Shown: positions 53,758 to 63,547 of the stretch, in pieces
Layout of the letters: each line of letters begins with the position of its first letter
Position numbering within the stretch: position 1 is the stretch's first letter
Source: Thermoplasmata archaeon
Lineage (GTDB): Archaea > Thermoplasmatota > Thermoplasmata > Thermoplasmatales > Thermoplasmataceae
DNA: 64,000 nt
Direction of reading: 5' to 3'
Assembly (NCBI GenBank): GCA_021797355.1
Contig: JAJZZX010000002.1
Coordinates: 1-64,000 of the forward strand
Program-made: the position numbers and the translations under genes
The notes under the pieces: generated by a model
Told to the model about the DNA's origin: nothing
What the model saw: the letters and a program-made list of their open reading frames with translations, nothing else
Database searches by the model: none

Positions 53758-54699
53758 CTATGACGGGCTTGGAGGCAGCGTCGGCCTGAATGGCGACACA
53801 GTCTTCCTTGCCTTGACATGATTGAACCACCATATCTTTGACACTAGCCTGGCATCCTCAAAGGGGTTCTCTATTGAAGGCTCCCTGAAACATTGCGTGA
53901 AGCAGTCATTGCAGTCATTGTCAAAGATCTCCCATTGCGGTTTCTTGTTCAGGACAGTCTCCATGTGGGTGAAGCATGGATGCACCTTTCCCTTGTAATC
54001 GGTGTAGAATGTGGTTTGCCCGGCCTTGCATGCTGACACAGGCTTTTTGTCAACATAATCCACAGCCTCCCTGTAATATGATCGGGTATTCCCGAACACA
54101 TGCCTGTCGTAGTTCTCATAGGCGTATGAAAACGCCTGCCTGATCATATCGTTTGAAACATGGAAGTCCTGGAAGTAGTAAGACTCCTGGTCAGGGAAGC
54201 ACATTGAAAGAGGCACCCCCAGCTCGTTGTTTGCATACTCCACCATGTCCTTGACCTTGAAGTAGTTGAAGTTGGTAACCAGAGCATTTGCGGTCAGTAT
54301 CTTTACCTGGCCCTTCGCTTCCTTTATGGTCTTGACAACAGTGTCAAAAATCTTCAGGCCCCGGTATTCATTGTGCTCCTCCGGGATGTTGGAGTCAAGA
54401 GAGATTGTTATGCCGTCCAGGTAAGGGTAGAGCTTCCTGAGCACATAAGGATTGGTCCCGTTCGTTGCAATGTGGGTTATGAATTTGTTCTCCTTGAGCT
54501 TCTGTATTATGTTGACCACGGACTTGTTAAGTGTAGGTTCACCGCCAGTTAGTGAGACTATCTTGATCTTGTTTTTCTTCATCTCCTCGATGTGCTTGTC
54601 TATGAGATCCTCTGGAAAGAAAATCTGGCCCTGCCAGGCATTACAGCTTTTGCATCGCAAGTTGCAGAAGAAATCTATGTTCCAGATCATGGTCTTCAT
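53758..54699 (-). CDS. Radical SAM protein with C-terminal cysteine cluster
   Basis: A 313-residue enzyme with the radical SAM motif CNLRCKSC at about 12-19 and a SAM-binding LTGGEPTLN near 50. The C-terminus has a SPASM-like or twitch-type set of cysteines: SACKAGQTTFYTDYKGKVHPC, then CNDCFTQC. Such proteins modify peptides, cofactors or small molecules; the substrate is not apparent. It stands alone on the minus strand, separated by about 50 bases from a GNAT gene that lies upstream of it. It is not a full copy of the truncated SPASM gene at 50160: sequence and composition differ. Confidence 0.82.
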   Translation of the reverse strand: MKTMIWNIDFFCNLRCKSCNAWQGQIFFPEDLIDKHIEEMKKNKIKIVSLTGGEPTLNKSVVNIIQKLKENKFITHIATNGTNPYVLRKLYPYLDGITISLDSNIPEEHNEYRGLKIFDTVVKTIKEAKGQVKILTANALVTNFNYFKVKDMVEYANNELGVPLSMCFPDQESYYFQDFHVSNDMIRQAFSYAYENYDRHVFGNTRSYYREAVDYVDKKPVSACKAGQTTFYTDYKGKVHPCFTHMETVLNKKPQWEIFDNDCNDCFTQCFREPSIENPFEDARLVSKIWWFNHVKARKTVSPFRPTLPPSPS

Positions 54700-54752
54700 A
54701 TTGAGACTTTAGTAAGAATCTGGATTTATTACTTTTGTTATGGGCTGCTGTG

Positions 54753-55283
54753 TCAATCGCCAATCCAGTAAGTCATGAGCACATCGTCAACATATTCCCC
54801 GTCAATTATGAATTGCCTCTTTCTAGAACCCTCATGCACAAAGCCGATCTTTTCGTACAATGATATTGCATTAGTGTTGCTGGAGAACACCTCCAGATTC
54901 AGCTTCTTTATGCCATTTTCACTGCACCAGTCTATACCCTGCGTTATGAGTTTCGTTCCAATGCCGGAATGCCTGTGCCCGGACTTGATGGCAATTCCCA
55001 GGTTGGCGGTATGCCGATTCTTCCTGTACATGCCCCTCTGTATTGTCAGGACCCCAACAATCTCTGATCCCCTTTCGCAGACAAGGGTGAGATCATCAGG
55101 ACTGCGAATCCTTTCCTGCTCTCCACGCTCTGTGAGAAGGTAATATTCGCTGACAAGGTAGATCCGCTCATCCATGACGCTCTGCATGCAGTTAATTATG
55201 CCCTTGGCATCCCTTGGATCAGCCTTTCTTATTATGTAATCAGACGCAGATTTCTGGGCTTCGCTTTTCTCTTTCCAAAGCAT
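54753..55283 (-). CDS. GNAT-family N-acetyltransferase
   Basis: A 176-residue protein with a GNAT domain from about residue 15 (YIIRKADPRDAKGI). The acetyl-CoA loop is SGHRHSGIGTKLI near 105-117 and the terminal strand-helix is LNLEVFSSNTNAISLYEKIGF, like RimJ/RimL or related acetyltransferases. The target is unknown; N-terminal protein or small amine acetylation are both possible. The start at 55283 is preferred over GTG 55298, because a TATA-like TTATTTTAG near 55311 predicts transcription start close to this ATG. A winged-helix regulator is encoded just upstream on the same strand. Confidence 0.85.
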   Translation of the reverse strand: MLWKEKSEAQKSASDYIIRKADPRDAKGIINCMQSVMDERIYLVSEYYLLTERGEQERIRSPDDLTLVCERGSEIVGVLTIQRGMYRKNRHTANLGIAIKSGHRHSGIGTKLITQGIDWCSENGIKKLNLEVFSSNTNAISLYEKIGFVHEGSRKRQFIIDGEYVDDVLMTYWIGD

Positions 55284-55329
55284 GAGCAGACCTGACACGG
55301 AACAGTTATTCTAAAATAACCTTTTCCTG

Positions 55330-55656
55330 TTATTTCTTGATCAGCGATGCCCTTAGGTTGTGGTATATCTCCTGCATTTCCTCTGCCAGCTTCTGGGCTT
55401 CATGAATTATGCTTTCCTTGCTTTCCAGGAATTCCGGGGTTAAAATCGCACCCTCCCTCGATGGAAGTATGAGACCTTCCTTCTCCAGAACTCTCAGTGA
55501 ATACCTGATCTTGTGCTCCGGGATTCCCGTCTCGTGGGAGATCTTGATAATTCCTACGGGTTGCTCATTCATCAGTGTTTGCACTATTGAAATATGCCTT
55601 TTTACAGTTTCCAGATCATTCCTGATCTCCCTGAACAGCGAAGTTGAATTCACCAT
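55330..55656 (-). CDS. Winged-helix transcriptional regulator
   Basis: A 108-residue protein: an N-terminal helix (FREIRNDLETVKRHISIVQTL), a winged HTH (PVGIIKISHETGIPEHKIRY, SLRVLEKEGLILPSREGAIL) at about 33-75, and a C-terminal amphipathic helix likely for dimerisation. It resembles small archaeal wHTH proteins. Targets are unknown; the GNAT gene lies about 45 bases downstream on the same strand. An A/T-rich TTTATTATTATT about 25 bases before the ATG is the likely TATA box, so the mRNA is probably leaderless. Confidence 0.8.
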   Translation of the reverse strand: MVNSTSLFREIRNDLETVKRHISIVQTLMNEQPVGIIKISHETGIPEHKIRYSLRVLEKEGLILPSREGAILTPEFLESKESIIHEAQKLAEEMQEIYHNLRASLIKK

Positions 55657-55768
55657 GACACTGTATGTCGAATAATAATAAATAGTTATGAACAGCAGAC
55701 ATAATGTTCACAATAGCTCATAATGGATGAATGAGAAATGACAGCAGATACTGCTAAAGTTATTCAGT

Positions 55769-56002
55769 TCAAGGAAAAATTCTCTTCCCACGGTATATTA
55801 CATCCACGTTTTCCAGATCAAGGGTGTTAAGGAGCGTTTTAAGCTTCAGCTCCCTGTCAGATATGTACTGCTTGAACCTTTCTGGAGTCTGGGAATTCTC
55901 CATGATCCTTATGGCGTTGCTCCTCAGCGCTATCTGCAGCCTGATGTCGAACTGCAGCTTCTGATCCAGATCGTCTATCCTGATCTCTCTCCTCAATGAC
56001 AT
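55769..56002 (-). CDS. Conserved small hypothetical protein
   Basis: A 77-residue charged, helical protein starting MSLRREIRIDDLDQKLQFDI and ending LENVDVIYRGKRIFP. The frame stays open for 25 codons more, to the divergent rtcB start, but a TATA-like ACCTTAATA at about 56020-56028 lies inside that extension and is correctly placed for a leaderless mRNA from ATG 56002. No family is recognised. It shares its promoter region with rtcB. Confidence 0.6.
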   Translation of the reverse strand: MSLRREIRIDDLDQKLQFDIRLQIALRSNAIRIMENSQTPERFKQYISDRELKLKTLLNTLDLENVDVIYRGKRIFP

Positions 56003-56076
56003 ATGAAGGATATACCCCGGTATTAAGGTAACGGGATGCTGCAAAACAGTAAAAGGCTGCATGTAATATTCCGGCA

Positions 56077-57513
56077 ATGCCCGAATTGCAGCTGAGGAAA
56101 ATTGGCAATTATGTCTACGAAATTCCAGAGGTAACAGACAGCAGAATGAAAGTTCCAGGCAGGATTTTTGCCTCGCAGGGAATCATGGAAAATTTGAGCC
56201 AGGATCAGTCACTGAACCAGGTTGTCAACGTTGCAATGCTGCCTGGCATAGTTGAGGCATCCCTGGCCATGCCTGATATACACTGGGGTTACGGTTTCCC
56301 AATTGGCGGTGTGGCTGCTTTTGACTGGGAGGAGGGGGTTATATCACCAGGAGGGGTTGGCTATGACATCAACTGTGGGGTTACGCTTGTTGATACAGGA
56401 TTGGAATATTCCAATATCAGGAACAGGATGAAGGAATTAACTGACATGATTTTCAAGGCTGTGCCTTCTGGGGTAGGAAGCACATCAGAGAGGATATCTC
56501 AGCGCCAGATTTCAGAAATCCTGGATAACGGCCTTTTATGGGCTCTGGAAAATGGAAGAGCTCTTCATGAGGATCTGGAAAGAACAGAGGAGGGGGGCAG
56601 GATGCCTCTTGCAGATGCCAGCAAGGTGAGCAGTGAGGCATTGTCAAGAGGATTGAAGCAGCTTGGTACGCTTGGTGCAGGAAATCATTTCCTAGAGATA
56701 CAGAGGGTAGACACCGTATTCCATGAAGATATGGCTATGAAGTTCGGGATAGGAAAGGAGGGTCGCATAACTGTGATGATCCATACTGGATCAAGAGGGC
56801 TGGGCCATCAGGTTGCATCCGACTTCATCAGGGAGCTCAACAGGGATTCGCAAGACGTTTTCATTCATCCGGTTGACAGGCAGCTTAATTCAGCAAAGGC
56901 AGATTCTGCACTTGCCTCCCGTTACATATCCGCAATGAATGCTGCTGCGAACTTTGGTTTTGTGAACAGGCAAATAATAGTGTCTCGGCTCAGGGAGGTA
57001 TTTGGGAAACTATTTCCAGAATCAAATCTCAGGATAATATACAGTCTCGCCCACAATATTGCAAAAGTGGAAAGCCATGAGGTCGCTGGAAAGACGAGGA
57101 AGCTCATCGTACACAGGAAAGGTGCAACGAGGGCTTTTGCTGCAGGCAACAAGAATCTTTCTGGCATTTTTGCCACGACAGGCCACCCCGTGCTTGTCCC
57201 CGGGGACATGGGATCAGCATCCTACGTGCTTGTCGGAGTTAGGGGAAACGAGAGCCTATCATTCGGCTCAAGTTGCCACGGGGCTGGTAGGAAGCTTAGC
57301 AGAACAAAGTCTCTCCAGGCATTCAACAGCAGTTCAGTGACAGAGGAGCTTAAGGCTAAGGGCATTTATCTCAAGGCCCAGAGCAAAGCAGTCATTTCGG
57401 AGGAAGCACCCGGAAGCTACAAGAATATCGACGAGGTTGTCGAAGCAGTGACTGGTGCCGGCCTGACTGAACCGGTTGCGAAGCTGGTTCCTCTTGGGGT
57501 AGTAAAGGGATGA
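56077..57513 (+). CDS. rtcB: tRNA-splicing ligase RtcB
   Basis: A GTP- and Mn-dependent RNA ligase that joins 2',3'-cyclic phosphate to 5'-OH ends; in archaea it joins tRNA exons after intron removal. The 478-residue length is normal. Motifs: MPDIHWGYGFPIGG near 65-78, SPGGVGYDINCGV with the metal-binding Asp and Cys near 90-102, GTLGAGNHFLEIQ near 198, MIHTGSRGLGHQV near 235, and SSCHGAGRKLSR near 403 with the His that is guanylylated. The amidohydrolase gene overlaps its stop by an ATGA, so they form an operon. Confidence 0.96.
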   Translation: MPELQLRKIGNYVYEIPEVTDSRMKVPGRIFASQGIMENLSQDQSLNQVVNVAMLPGIVEASLAMPDIHWGYGFPIGGVAAFDWEEGVISPGGVGYDINCGVTLVDTGLEYSNIRNRMKELTDMIFKAVPSGVGSTSERISQRQISEILDNGLLWALENGRALHEDLERTEEGGRMPLADASKVSSEALSRGLKQLGTLGAGNHFLEIQRVDTVFHEDMAMKFGIGKEGRITVMIHTGSRGLGHQVASDFIRELNRDSQDVFIHPVDRQLNSAKADSALASRYISAMNAAANFGFVNRQIIVSRLREVFGKLFPESNLRIIYSLAHNIAKVESHEVAGKTRKLIVHRKGATRAFAAGNKNLSGIFATTGHPVLVPGDMGSASYVLVGVRGNESLSFGSSCHGAGRKLSRTKSLQAFNSSSVTEELKAKGIYLKAQSKAVISEEAPGSYKNIDEVVEAVTGAGLTEPVAKLVPLGVVKG

Positions 57514-58526
57514 AAAGCATCACCGAGAAGATTTCCGGTAATATCTTCACAGGTGGCCGGATGAGGAAGGGCACCATGACACTGGGGCCTAGGCCCGAAT
57601 TCTCAGAAAAAGAAGAGCATTCAGATCTCAGGGGAACATTAATTCCGGCATTCATAAATGCCCACACCCACATAGGGGATTCATTCATAAGCAACGTTCC
57701 TGCCGGCGACATACCGTCAATTGTTGGCCCCGGTGGTTTCAAGCAGAGAATGCTTGACACAGCAGATGATGCATCTATAATCTCCGGCATGAAGTGGGCA
57801 CTTAATACCATGGGCTCATCCGGCACATACGCCTTCATGGACTTCAGGGAATCGGGAAGCCGTGGTGTCCAATTGTTAAGGAAGGCAGCTTCAGGGGAAC
57901 CTCTGCCAGTGATCCTGGGCAGGCCAGCAAATGGCATGCTTGACCTGGATGAAGTAATTGGCATGTCCGATGGAATTGCCCCCAGCGCAATAAGCGACGT
58001 TGATCGCTATCTTCTGGAGGCAATGAGCAAGTCTTCACACAAGGCAGGCAAGATGTTTGGGATACATTTCAGCGAAAACCTCAGGGAAAACCTGGACGAT
58101 CTGATGAGGGCAAGGCCTGACTTCATTGTTCACGCAATAGAGGCTTCGGATGATGATCTTGCAGTTCTAAGGAAACACGGCATCCCAGTGGCAGTAACAC
58201 CGAGGTCTAATATCTACTATGGAAAGAGGCCAGATTATTCCAGATTCTTTAAATCAGGCATGAAGATTATGATAGGCACAGACAACGGTATGATAACACC
58301 GCCTGACATGTTTTCTGAGATGAGCTTCCTATTCACCTACCAGCGCGGAATAAATCCTGTATCACCTGAAGCTGTTATTTCAGCGGCCACGGAGATTCCT
58401 TTCCAATTTCTGTCGTCTCATGGCGTCAGGCTCTCAATGCGCTACATTTTCTACCCCGGTGTCTTTCTTAGTCCATATGACATAGTAACACGGGGGCGCT
58501 ATTTCAGCTATAAAATTATACACTGA
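57510..58526 (+). CDS. Amidohydrolase-family protein
   Basis: A 338-residue metal-dependent hydrolase. The first metal motif is INAHTHIGDSF near 50, a later His is in GIHFSENLREN, another in FIVHAIEAS, and the conserved Asp in IGTDNGMITPPDM near 250. This is the layout of chlorohydrolase/cytosine-deaminase-like (subtype III) enzymes. It is shorter than typical members and lacks most of the flanking beta-sandwich. Substrate unknown. It is translationally coupled to rtcB (ATGA), but a functional link is not obvious. Confidence 0.82.
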   Translation: MKSITEKISGNIFTGGRMRKGTMTLGPRPEFSEKEEHSDLRGTLIPAFINAHTHIGDSFISNVPAGDIPSIVGPGGFKQRMLDTADDASIISGMKWALNTMGSSGTYAFMDFRESGSRGVQLLRKAASGEPLPVILGRPANGMLDLDEVIGMSDGIAPSAISDVDRYLLEAMSKSSHKAGKMFGIHFSENLRENLDDLMRARPDFIVHAIEASDDDLAVLRKHGIPVAVTPRSNIYYGKRPDYSRFFKSGMKIMIGTDNGMITPPDMFSEMSFLFTYQRGINPVSPEAVISAATEIPFQFLSSHGVRLSMRYIFYPGVFLSPYDIVTRGRYFSYKIIH

Positions 58527-58552
58527 ATCAGCTGGTGCGTGAATCGAGATAA

Positions 58553-58561
58553 TATTTATAA
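58553..58561 (+). promoter_or_regulatory. TATA box of the large surface protein gene
   Basis: TATTTATAA about 45 bases before the TTG start; predicted leader of about 18 bases containing ACGAGGA, a ribosome binding site 8-9 bases before TTG 58602. Confidence 0.65.
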
Positions 58562-58601
58562 GACTCAGTTCCTTTAGCCATTCCACACGAGGAAGATACT
58601 G

Positions 58602-61553
58602 TTGCAGAGAACAGCAATTATAGCAGCCATCGTAACACTGTTGATGTTGGGGAGCGCATTTGCTCTCATTGGAAATAGCTCAGCTACTGGATTCCAGTCT
58701 GGCACCGTATCCTATACTGAAGGATATTACCAGAATGGCAATTTTCTAGGTTCAGGGAACCAGTCAATAGATGTGACGACACTCTCCGGAATACATGTCA
58801 CCACATTATCTGGACCGACAGGAAAAGTCACCCTTCCTAGCGGGAATTACTACTTCATAATAAAACCCAAAGCTCTGCAGGTGGGAAGCAGCTACGTTAT
58901 TGCCAACGGGACAAAGACAGAGGTACAGGTATCAGGCAGCGGTTCAGTAGCTTTGAAGGATTCTGTCTATATAACGGGTCAGGAGAAATTTACCTTTGAG
59001 ACAATAACGTCCGGCACTTATGCACAGGTCAGTTTTGTTACGCCACAGGGCTTCACATTCCAGACCAACAAGACAAATGGGTCCGTGACTGCTCAGGTGC
59101 CAACATCTGGTACCTTCAGCATAATAGTCACATATGGAGGCCAGCAATATACATTCACTGAGACTTATTCCAATTCCACAGCCCCTGTACCAATAAAGCT
59201 TGGCTCAGTGACAGCAGCCGGCTACGTTTTCAGCTCCTCCACTGGAAACCCCATAAAGGATTTCAGCGTTATCCTCATAAATAGTAACACAAAAACATAC
59301 AGCGTTCTTAACTTTACAGGAGGGTCATTCCAGGTTGCAAACACATCTGGATACAATTACCTGGTTGTTGATGCAAACGGGTATGAAGGATACCAGTATT
59401 CCCTCCCGCTTTCAGTGCCGCTACCTCTCACAGTAGACCTCAACGCCTCATCCAGCAATGTATACTATAATTATTCACTGGGATCAAACCCAGCGTACCT
59501 TAACCTATCACTCAAATACGTCGTACAAAACGGAACCGCCCTTCCCTTCGAGGGGAATTCATCTGTTGGCTCACTGTACTGGCAGTCTGTCCTTGACGGC
59601 GGTTTCACAGCATCGGCAGTTGATTCTTACCTGCAGAATATATCCGTGCACTCAACAAACTACACGATCACAGTAGATGGGTACAACTATTATCTAACCA
59701 GCACCTATGCTGTTAATAGTGCCATAAGCCGAGATGCATCTTCTGCAGTATTCAATGCTACGCTTCACTACATGAATTCCACAATTAAGTCCACAGACCT
59801 TACCTCTGGCTTTACCATAAGCCTGTACGCTCTTGGCACTCAATACACAATGGGAACATTCCAGTACAGCTACCAGATCAGTTATGATCTCCCAGGAGTA
59901 GCCCTTGCATCACCTGCAAGCGTGGCAACCTCGTTCAAGAGCCCCGTGAATATAACTCCACAGCCATCAAACGGGTATTTGAGCCTTAAGTTTACGCCGG
60001 CTGTGAAGCCAACCCTCGTTGCTTCAGAATTGAGGCTTTTCTGGGCCAACATGGTAACGTCGAGCTATGTTGTGAACAGTTCACTTAACAACACAGTGGT
60101 TGCTGTACCCACCTCAACGGCTGTCAGCTTCAACGTTTCGCAGGCATACTTCAACCCTGTCACTGGCGCGAACGATTACAGTGCTTCGGGCACATCTTTC
60201 AGGTGGTATAACGTTACAGGGGCCAGCCCCAAGTTCGTTGGCACTGGCTACAATGTTTCAATTAATCAGTTCAATTCCTCAGGGCTCTACAAGCTTATGG
60301 TGAACTATACAAGTGCATCCGGGGTTTACAACACAACAAACTTCACTGTTCTGGCAGTTTCTCATTCTGAGCTGCCGTCTGTGAGCCTCAATGTCAGTTC
60401 ATCCGGAAAGGTTAACTTTGTCCGTTCGGCCATATCCTCTGGATCAGTTGAGAAGTTCTATGTTCCCCAGTCTGCAACAGTTAAGTTTAGCGGATATGGA
60501 ACAAAGTTTTCTGCTGATTCTTACAGCGTGCCAGTTCAGTATACATGGTATTTTGAGCCAACCCGTACTTACACCGGCTATAAGAGCTTGGGCCAGAACA
60601 TAACGCAGACATTCACCACGCCCTCATCCACAACACTAAATAGCCTGAAGGGCCCAATCACAGGATATCTCAACGTTACCGGCGTTACAGGTTCCTATTC
60701 AAACATAACTCTCATTATTACAGTGAATGACACAACACCGCCAAGCCCATCCATTGCACTTTACAATGCCACAATGGCCACAGAATCAAACCCTGTAGCG
60801 GGCCAGGTGACAACCTTCTCTGCTAACTCATCCACAGATCCGTACTATTCACAGTCTCAGCTTACGTACAACTGGTCAGTTGTTTATGCCAACGGAACAA
60901 AAGTTGCTCCTGGAAACAGCACTTTCACCGTTGTTGGAGGCTCCATGAACGGATCCAGCTACGTCAAGGTTCAGTTCAACACTCTTAACAGCCTTATAAT
61001 GTCGCTGAAAGCCACCAACCCATCCAATGTCTCTGCATATTCAAACAGGACTCTTACAATGATAGTGGCCACCCCGAAGATCGTGGTGGACAGTGCCTAC
61101 CTGTCAACAACTCCCGACCAGGGGTCAACAGTTACGGCCTACGTCAATGTAAGCAACAATGGAACAGTCAATGCAGCTTCTTATAGCATAACTCTCTACA
61201 TAAACAGCAAGCCTGTCATAACACATACCTATACCAACCTGCCTGTGGGGACAACCAAGAAGGTTGAGTTTAACTTCTCATCCCCCGCCTCTGGAAGCGT
61301 AACATTTGTTTTCAAGGCTTACAACAGCAGTGAACCATCATTCTTTGCTGACGCAAGCGCCTACACATTCACTCACAGCGTGAACCCGCCCGCATATAAG
61401 ACGCCGCTCATAATAGTAGGTGTGATAGTTGTCATAATAGTGATATCGGTGGCATACTACAGGATCACATCAAGAGGATCAAGGAAGCCAAAGGAATCCC
61501 AGCCACCGGCACAGAAGCAGCAAGCTCCAAAGAAGGATGAGAAAAAGAAGTAG
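58602..61553 (+). CDS. Large membrane-anchored surface protein with Ig-like/CARDB domains
   Basis: A 983-residue protein: signal peptide (RTAIIAAIVTLLMLGSAFAL), a long Ser/Thr/Asn-rich beta-strand region with many N-x-S/T sequons, repeated Ig-like units, a CARDB-like domain at about 825-910 (TVTAYVNVSNNGTVNAASYS), one C-terminal membrane helix (PLIIVGVIVVIIVISVAYYR) and a basic cytoplasmic tail rich in Lys, Pro and Gln. The architecture fits an S-layer-associated or adhesin-type glycoprotein. TTG is the start: GAGGA precedes it and no ATG retains the signal peptide. It is monocistronic, with its own promoter and terminator. Confidence 0.78.
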   Translation: MQRTAIIAAIVTLLMLGSAFALIGNSSATGFQSGTVSYTEGYYQNGNFLGSGNQSIDVTTLSGIHVTTLSGPTGKVTLPSGNYYFIIKPKALQVGSSYVIANGTKTEVQVSGSGSVALKDSVYITGQEKFTFETITSGTYAQVSFVTPQGFTFQTNKTNGSVTAQVPTSGTFSIIVTYGGQQYTFTETYSNSTAPVPIKLGSVTAAGYVFSSSTGNPIKDFSVILINSNTKTYSVLNFTGGSFQVANTSGYNYLVVDANGYEGYQYSLPLSVPLPLTVDLNASSSNVYYNYSLGSNPAYLNLSLKYVVQNGTALPFEGNSSVGSLYWQSVLDGGFTASAVDSYLQNISVHSTNYTITVDGYNYYLTSTYAVNSAISRDASSAVFNATLHYMNSTIKSTDLTSGFTISLYALGTQYTMGTFQYSYQISYDLPGVALASPASVATSFKSPVNITPQPSNGYLSLKFTPAVKPTLVASELRLFWANMVTSSYVVNSSLNNTVVAVPTSTAVSFNVSQAYFNPVTGANDYSASGTSFRWYNVTGASPKFVGTGYNVSINQFNSSGLYKLMVNYTSASGVYNTTNFTVLAVSHSELPSVSLNVSSSGKVNFVRSAISSGSVEKFYVPQSATVKFSGYGTKFSADSYSVPVQYTWYFEPTRTYTGYKSLGQNITQTFTTPSSTTLNSLKGPITGYLNVTGVTGSYSNITLIITVNDTTPPSPSIALYNATMATESNPVAGQVTTFSANSSTDPYYSQSQLTYNWSVVYANGTKVAPGNSTFTVVGGSMNGSSYVKVQFNTLNSLIMSLKATNPSNVSAYSNRTLTMIVATPKIVVDSAYLSTTPDQGSTVTAYVNVSNNGTVNAASYSITLYINSKPVITHTYTNLPVGTTKKVEFNFSSPASGSVTFVFKAYNSSEPSFFADASAYTFTHSVNPPAYKTPLIIVGVIVVIIVISVAYYRITSRGSRKPKESQPPAQKQQAPKKDEKKK

Positions 61554-61580
61554 TCTACATCTACTTCATCTTGATTTTTT
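61547..61580 (+). terminator. Terminator of the large surface protein gene
   Basis: GAAGTAG (61547-61553) pairs with CTACTTC (61561-61567), and a T run follows at 61575-61580. The stem includes the stop codon. The remaining 250 bases to argS show nothing recognisable. Confidence 0.6.
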
Positions 61581-61828
61581 AATTTGAATTTCTTTAATCT
61601 ACCTGAAACTATTTCGGTTTCTTATTCCACAAAGAGTACAAGGCCATTTGATTCCTAGATATCCTTGACGTCATGGTACTGCTATAGACGGGATCGGCTT
61701 TTCATTCCCAGTTTAAGACACTATGGATATGCCGGTATCGCCATAATCTTATACCTTCTGCATCCAGGCCTTGGTGCTTTCATGCACGGGGCACTTTAGC
61801 ACAGGCATGTATGATCTATTGGCTTGCG

Positions 61829-63487
61829 CTACATTTCCTCAAGCATCCTGATTCCAAGTATTGTGCCTGCATCCTTCACTATTGCAGTGTATGCCCTCAG
61901 GATGTATATTCTCCTGTTCCTCTCTTCATCTGGGGCAGATATTACCGGGCAGGTGGAATAGAAATCATTGAATGTCCTGGTAAGTTCCAGAAGGTAGTTT
62001 GCCAGGACCTCAGGCTTGAGCCCGAATACAGCCTCTTGCAGCGCATAGGGGTAGAGGTACATCTTCTTTATGAGCCTGCTTTCGCACTCATCATAATGGC
62101 TGGATAAGTCCCCTCTGGATTCCTGGGCCTTCCGAAGTATGCTTGCAGCCCTGGCGTAGGAATACATAATGAACGGAGCCGAATCCCCCTCCAGGCTGAG
62201 TGCTTCTGACCACTTAAAGACCATCTGCTTGTTTGCGTTGAGCTTGCCTATGTGGAACCTTACCGCAGAGACGGCAACGGCGTTGGCTATTTCCTGCAGC
62301 CTGTCCTCAGGGAGGTCTGGCCTTTTTGCCTTCACCACACTGAGGGCTTCCTCCCGAGCCCGGTCAATGAGCTCGTCTGCTGTGACTATGTTTCCCCCCC
62401 TTGTGGTCATCTTGCCAGTTTCAAGAGAGACATATGAGTAGAAGACGAAATCCATCCTGGCCTCCTTTTCAAGGAGATTCTTCATTACGTATTTTATGTG
62501 CCTGGCGTGCTCCTTGTGGTTCTCTCCAAGAACATCGATAATCCAGTCGAAATTTTCCATCTTGTAAAGGTGATATGCAATGTCTCTTGAGAAGTAGAGC
62601 GAGGTCCCATCGTTTCTTGTCAGGAACATCTTTCTGTCGCCGCTCTGCACATAGAGGGCACCATCCTCTTCACGGATGTGTTCAGAAAGCTGCTCAAGGA
62701 CCTTCTTCACGTCACCATTGCGTATGAAATCTGATTCCCAAGTATAATCGTCGATCCTTATGCCAAGTTTCTCCAGGGTGCTGTTTATGCTGCCAAGAAT
62801 TACGGAGCATATGTTCCTTATGCTGTCCATTATCTGTGGATTCCCACTTTCGTATTCCCGCAATACCTGATCAACATCTTTCTCTGCATCTGGGTTGCGC
62901 TCTGTCTCCTGGTGCATCTCCTGGTATGCCTTCAGCAGGTTCTCAGTGGTCAATGGCTTGTTGCCGGCAAATCTTCTGTATCCGGCATAGAGGGAGGCCA
63001 CCTGCCTTCCGGAATCATTGATGAAGTACTGGGTGGTAACACGATACCCATATCTCTGCAGGAGCTTTGCAAGGGCATCCCCTATTATGGAGTTTCTGAT
63101 CCTGCCAATATGTATCGGCCCGGTGGGGTTGGTGCTGGTATGCTCCACAGAGACCCTCTCTGGGTCCTGGAACACGTCTGGATATCGCCCTGTGCCATCC
63201 AACTCTGCGCTGATGGCTTTCATGAGCATCGCAGTGCTGAGGCGGAAATTGATATATCCTCCCAACACCTCAATTGATTCTATATAGCCCCCAGGAAGAA
63301 GCTCTTTCTTGATATCTTCAGCCAGTTTTCCCGCCTCTACACTATGCGATTTCATAAGGCTGAAGGCGCGAAGTGTCAGGTCGCCATGGCCACTCCTGTC
63401 CAGGGTCAGGTCTGTCTCCCTGACATCACTGTATATTGCGGCAATGCCGTCAAGAATCATCTTCCTGTAATCATTGAAAAGAAGCAT
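61829..63487 (-). CDS. argS: Arginyl-tRNA synthetase
   Basis: It charges tRNA-Arg with arginine. The 552-residue class I synthetase has an N-terminal additional domain, the HIGH-type motif in TSTNPTGPIHIGRIRNSIIG near 118-137, a YINDSGRQV-type motif (FINDSGRQV) near 158, and KMTTRGGN as the KMSKS equivalent near 353. The DALR anticodon-binding domain from about 430 ends with ILGIRMLEEM. A TATA box (ATATATTTA, minus strand, 63510-63518) centred about 26 bases before ATG 63487 gives a leaderless mRNA and supports that start. Confidence 0.96.
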   Translation of the reverse strand: MLLFNDYRKMILDGIAAIYSDVRETDLTLDRSGHGDLTLRAFSLMKSHSVEAGKLAEDIKKELLPGGYIESIEVLGGYINFRLSTAMLMKAISAELDGTGRYPDVFQDPERVSVEHTSTNPTGPIHIGRIRNSIIGDALAKLLQRYGYRVTTQYFINDSGRQVASLYAGYRRFAGNKPLTTENLLKAYQEMHQETERNPDAEKDVDQVLREYESGNPQIMDSIRNICSVILGSINSTLEKLGIRIDDYTWESDFIRNGDVKKVLEQLSEHIREEDGALYVQSGDRKMFLTRNDGTSLYFSRDIAYHLYKMENFDWIIDVLGENHKEHARHIKYVMKNLLEKEARMDFVFYSYVSLETGKMTTRGGNIVTADELIDRAREEALSVVKAKRPDLPEDRLQEIANAVAVSAVRFHIGKLNANKQMVFKWSEALSLEGDSAPFIMYSYARAASILRKAQESRGDLSSHYDECESRLIKKMYLYPYALQEAVFGLKPEVLANYLLELTRTFNDFYSTCPVISAPDEERNRRIYILRAYTAIVKDAGTILGIRMLEEM

Positions 63488-63509
63488 ACACGCCAGTATT
63501 GGTTGGTGA

Positions 63510-63518
63510 TAAATATAT
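63510..63518 (-). promoter_or_regulatory. TATA box of argS
   Basis: ATATATTTA on the minus strand centred about 26 bases before the argS ATG. Confidence 0.6.
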
Positions 63519-63547
63519 TGATCACTGGTGCCATCATGCCGGTGAGC

